This document shows positions 6,536 through 7,442 of a stretch of 7,442 nucleotides of DNA, piece after piece. The position numbers were made by a program, and so were the translations under genes. Position 1 is the first letter of the stretch, and every line of letters starts with the position of its first letter. Origin of the DNA: Desulfobulbaceae bacterium (GTDB lineage: Bacteria; Desulfobacterota; Desulfobulbia; Desulfobulbales; Desulfocapsaceae); the NCBI GenBank assembly GCA_024643445.1, contig JAHEMX010000176.1, forward strand, positions 1-7,442, given 5' to 3'. Under the pieces are notes generated by a model. That model made no database searches. It had not been told where the DNA came from and was given only the letters and a program-made list of their open reading frames with translations.

Positions 6536-6864
6536 ACCGATCTGACAACACCTTGCCGGAGAAACCGAGCGTGGACAACAAACAGGCTGAGCGGACTGCT
6601 CATTCGACCGGGCAGGAAAAAGAAATCACCTTCTACGTTAATGGCCGACCTACCCACGCCCGCCGTGGAGAAACAATTCAAGCGGCATTGATTTCTGCCG
6701 GCTATCGGCAAATCCGCACAAGCAAGACAAAACAGCCGCGGGGAGTCTTTTGCGGCATGGGTGTCTGTTACGAGTGTCTGGTAACGGTCGACAACGGCCC
6801 CTGGAAACAAGCCTGCGTGACCATAGTGGAAGAAGGCATGGAGGTCCAGATCGATGCCGGTTGA
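6532..6864 (+). CDS. (2Fe-2S)-binding protein, small electron-transfer subunit of the dehydrogenase (HcnA-like)
   Basis: This 110-residue protein has a beta-grasp ferredoxin core (about 31-110) with FYVNGRPTHARRGETIQAAL, as in HcnA and the small subunits of heteromeric sarcosine and hydroxyproline dehydrogenases. The four cluster ligands are visible as C74, C79 and C82 in FCGMGVCYEC, then C95 in KQACV: the plant-type CX4CX2CX12C pattern. It should carry electrons between the two flavoproteins encoded on either side. ATG 6532 overlaps the preceding stop as ATGA, pointing to translational coupling, but it gives a charged, unstructured extension of about 30 residues. An alternative start, GTG 6571, has GGAG nine bases upstream and yields 97 residues. 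The end overlaps the next gene by 11 bases. Function is secure; the exact start is open. Confidence 0.9.
   Translation: MNRSDNTLPEKPSVDNKQAERTAHSTGQEKEITFYVNGRPTHARRGETIQAALISAGYRQIRTSKTKQPRGVFCGMGVCYECLVTVDNGPWKQACVTIVEEGMEVQIDAG
6558..6561 (+). promoter_or_regulatory. Possible internal SD for a GTG start of the [2Fe-2S] gene
   Basis: GGAG, within CCGGAGAAACC, lies nine bases before in-frame GTG 6571. Starting there removes 13 residues of the poorly conserved N-terminal extension. The context resembles the SD regions at 4404 and 5357, which also serve non-ATG starts. ATG 6532 has only a weak GAG upstream. Confidence 0.35.
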
Positions 6865-7442
6865 AAAATATGATGTCGTGATTATCGGTGGCGGTCCTGC
6901 CGGTATGAGTGCCGCATCAATCCTGGCGGAGCATTCTATCCGGACTCTGTTGATCGATGAGAAAGGACGGCTCGGCGGTCAACTCTGGCGGGGCCCGGCG
7001 GAATCTTCCTCACCAGCCGGTTTTTTTAAGCCTTCGAATCACCGGATTCATCTTTCCGCAACGACGGGTTACCGTAACGGCAACCTTCGTATCGAGACCC
7101 TTGCAAGCGTTCTCGGCATTTTCCCTGACAAATCGATCCTGCTCTCTGCCGGGAAAGAGGGGATAAAGGAAATCAAGGCGGAAAACATCCTGTTCGCCAC
7201 CGGTGCCAGGGAAAAGGTGCGGCCGTTCGAAGGCTGGACATTGCCTGAGGTAATGACGGTCGGCGGCGTTCAGCTGCTGCTCAAGGACTACAATGTTCTC
7301 GCCGCTCCGGAAATGCTGGTGAGCGGTGCCGGACCATTGCTGTACCTGTTGTGCGGCGATGTCTTGAGCCGGGGCGGCAGGATTTCCGCCCTCCTGGATC
7401 GCTCTTCTTTCATGAGCGTGGTGGGAACGACCCGCCTGATGC
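6854..7442 (+). CDS. HcnB-like FAD/NAD(P)-binding oxidoreductase subunit; 3' end cut by window
   Basis: The first 196 codons of a pyridine-nucleotide-disulfide-type flavoprotein are visible and no stop is reached. DVVIIGGGPAGMSAA (7-21) is the FAD Rossmann motif, followed by LLIDEKGRLGGQ near 32-43. NILFATGAREKVRPFEG and the WTLPEVMTVGGVQLLLK stretch match the second FAD contact of HcnB-type proteins, and LVSGAGPLLYLL begins the second nucleotide-binding fold. Such proteins form the large subunit of hydrogen cyanide synthase (HcnB) and of D-hydroxyproline and related dehydrogenases. They usually carry a Cys-rich C-terminal [2Fe-2S] domain, which would lie beyond the window. The ATG is well set by GGAGGT at 6840-6845, eight bases upstream, inside the preceding gene, which it overlaps by 11 bases. 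Together with the two preceding genes it should form one complex. Confidence 0.9.
   Translation, partial: MPVEKYDVVIIGGGPAGMSAASILAEHSIRTLLIDEKGRLGGQLWRGPAESSSPAGFFKPSNHRIHLSATTGYRNGNLRIETLASVLGIFPDKSILLSAGKEGIKEIKAENILFATGAREKVRPFEGWTLPEVMTVGGVQLLLKDYNVLAAPEMLVSGAGPLLYLLCGDVLSRGGRISALLDRSSFMSVVGTTRLM

Overview
The window holds seven genes, all on the + strand, with no sign of tRNA, rRNA, CRISPR or mobile elements. GC content looks moderate, around 50% by eye. The genes suggest a bacterium with Sec-exported periplasmic binding proteins and Na+-driven TRAP transport. I cannot assign a phylum from this window.

Region 1 (1-881) is the 3' part of a lysine-biosynthesis gene. Its first part is the C-terminal half of DapB (4-hydroxy-tetrahydrodipicolinate reductase). 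The same reading frame then runs without interruption into two ACT domains of the type found in the regulatory tail of aspartokinase. This looks like a DapB reductase carrying its own amino-acid-sensing module, and it is the most unusual protein here.

Region 2 (882-1249) is a 368-base intergenic stretch without a convincing gene. It holds phased A-tracts, a consensus -35 box with a plausible -10, and at the predicted transcription start two abutting copies of the perfect 12-bp palindrome ATCTTATAAGAT. A leader of about 100 bases with one small hairpin follows, ending in a strong Shine-Dalgarno (SD). This looks like the controlled promoter of the downstream operon.

Region 3 (1250-7442, continuing past the end) looks like one catabolic operon. 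It encodes a TAXI-type TRAP solute-binding protein, a hairpin, a fused TRAP permease, a DapA/DHDPS-family lyase, a DadA-like FAD oxidoreductase, a small plant-type [2Fe-2S] protein, and the start of an HcnB-like FAD/NAD(P) oxidoreductase. The last three overlap or abut and resemble the subunits of heteromeric D-hydroxyproline (or related imino/amino acid) dehydrogenases. With the DHDPS-family enzyme and a dedicated importer, the simplest reading is uptake and oxidation of a hydroxyproline-like or other cyclic imino acid, followed by lyase or deaminase chemistry on the imine product. The substrate is inferred from gene context, and the DapA-like protein keeps the catalytic residues of true dihydrodipicolinate synthase, so alternatives stay open.

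Translation starts in the operon are unusual. The permease uses GTG, the lyase probably TTG and the DadA-like protein certainly TTG. A near-identical CCGG(G)AGA..ACC SD context precedes three candidate non-ATG starts.
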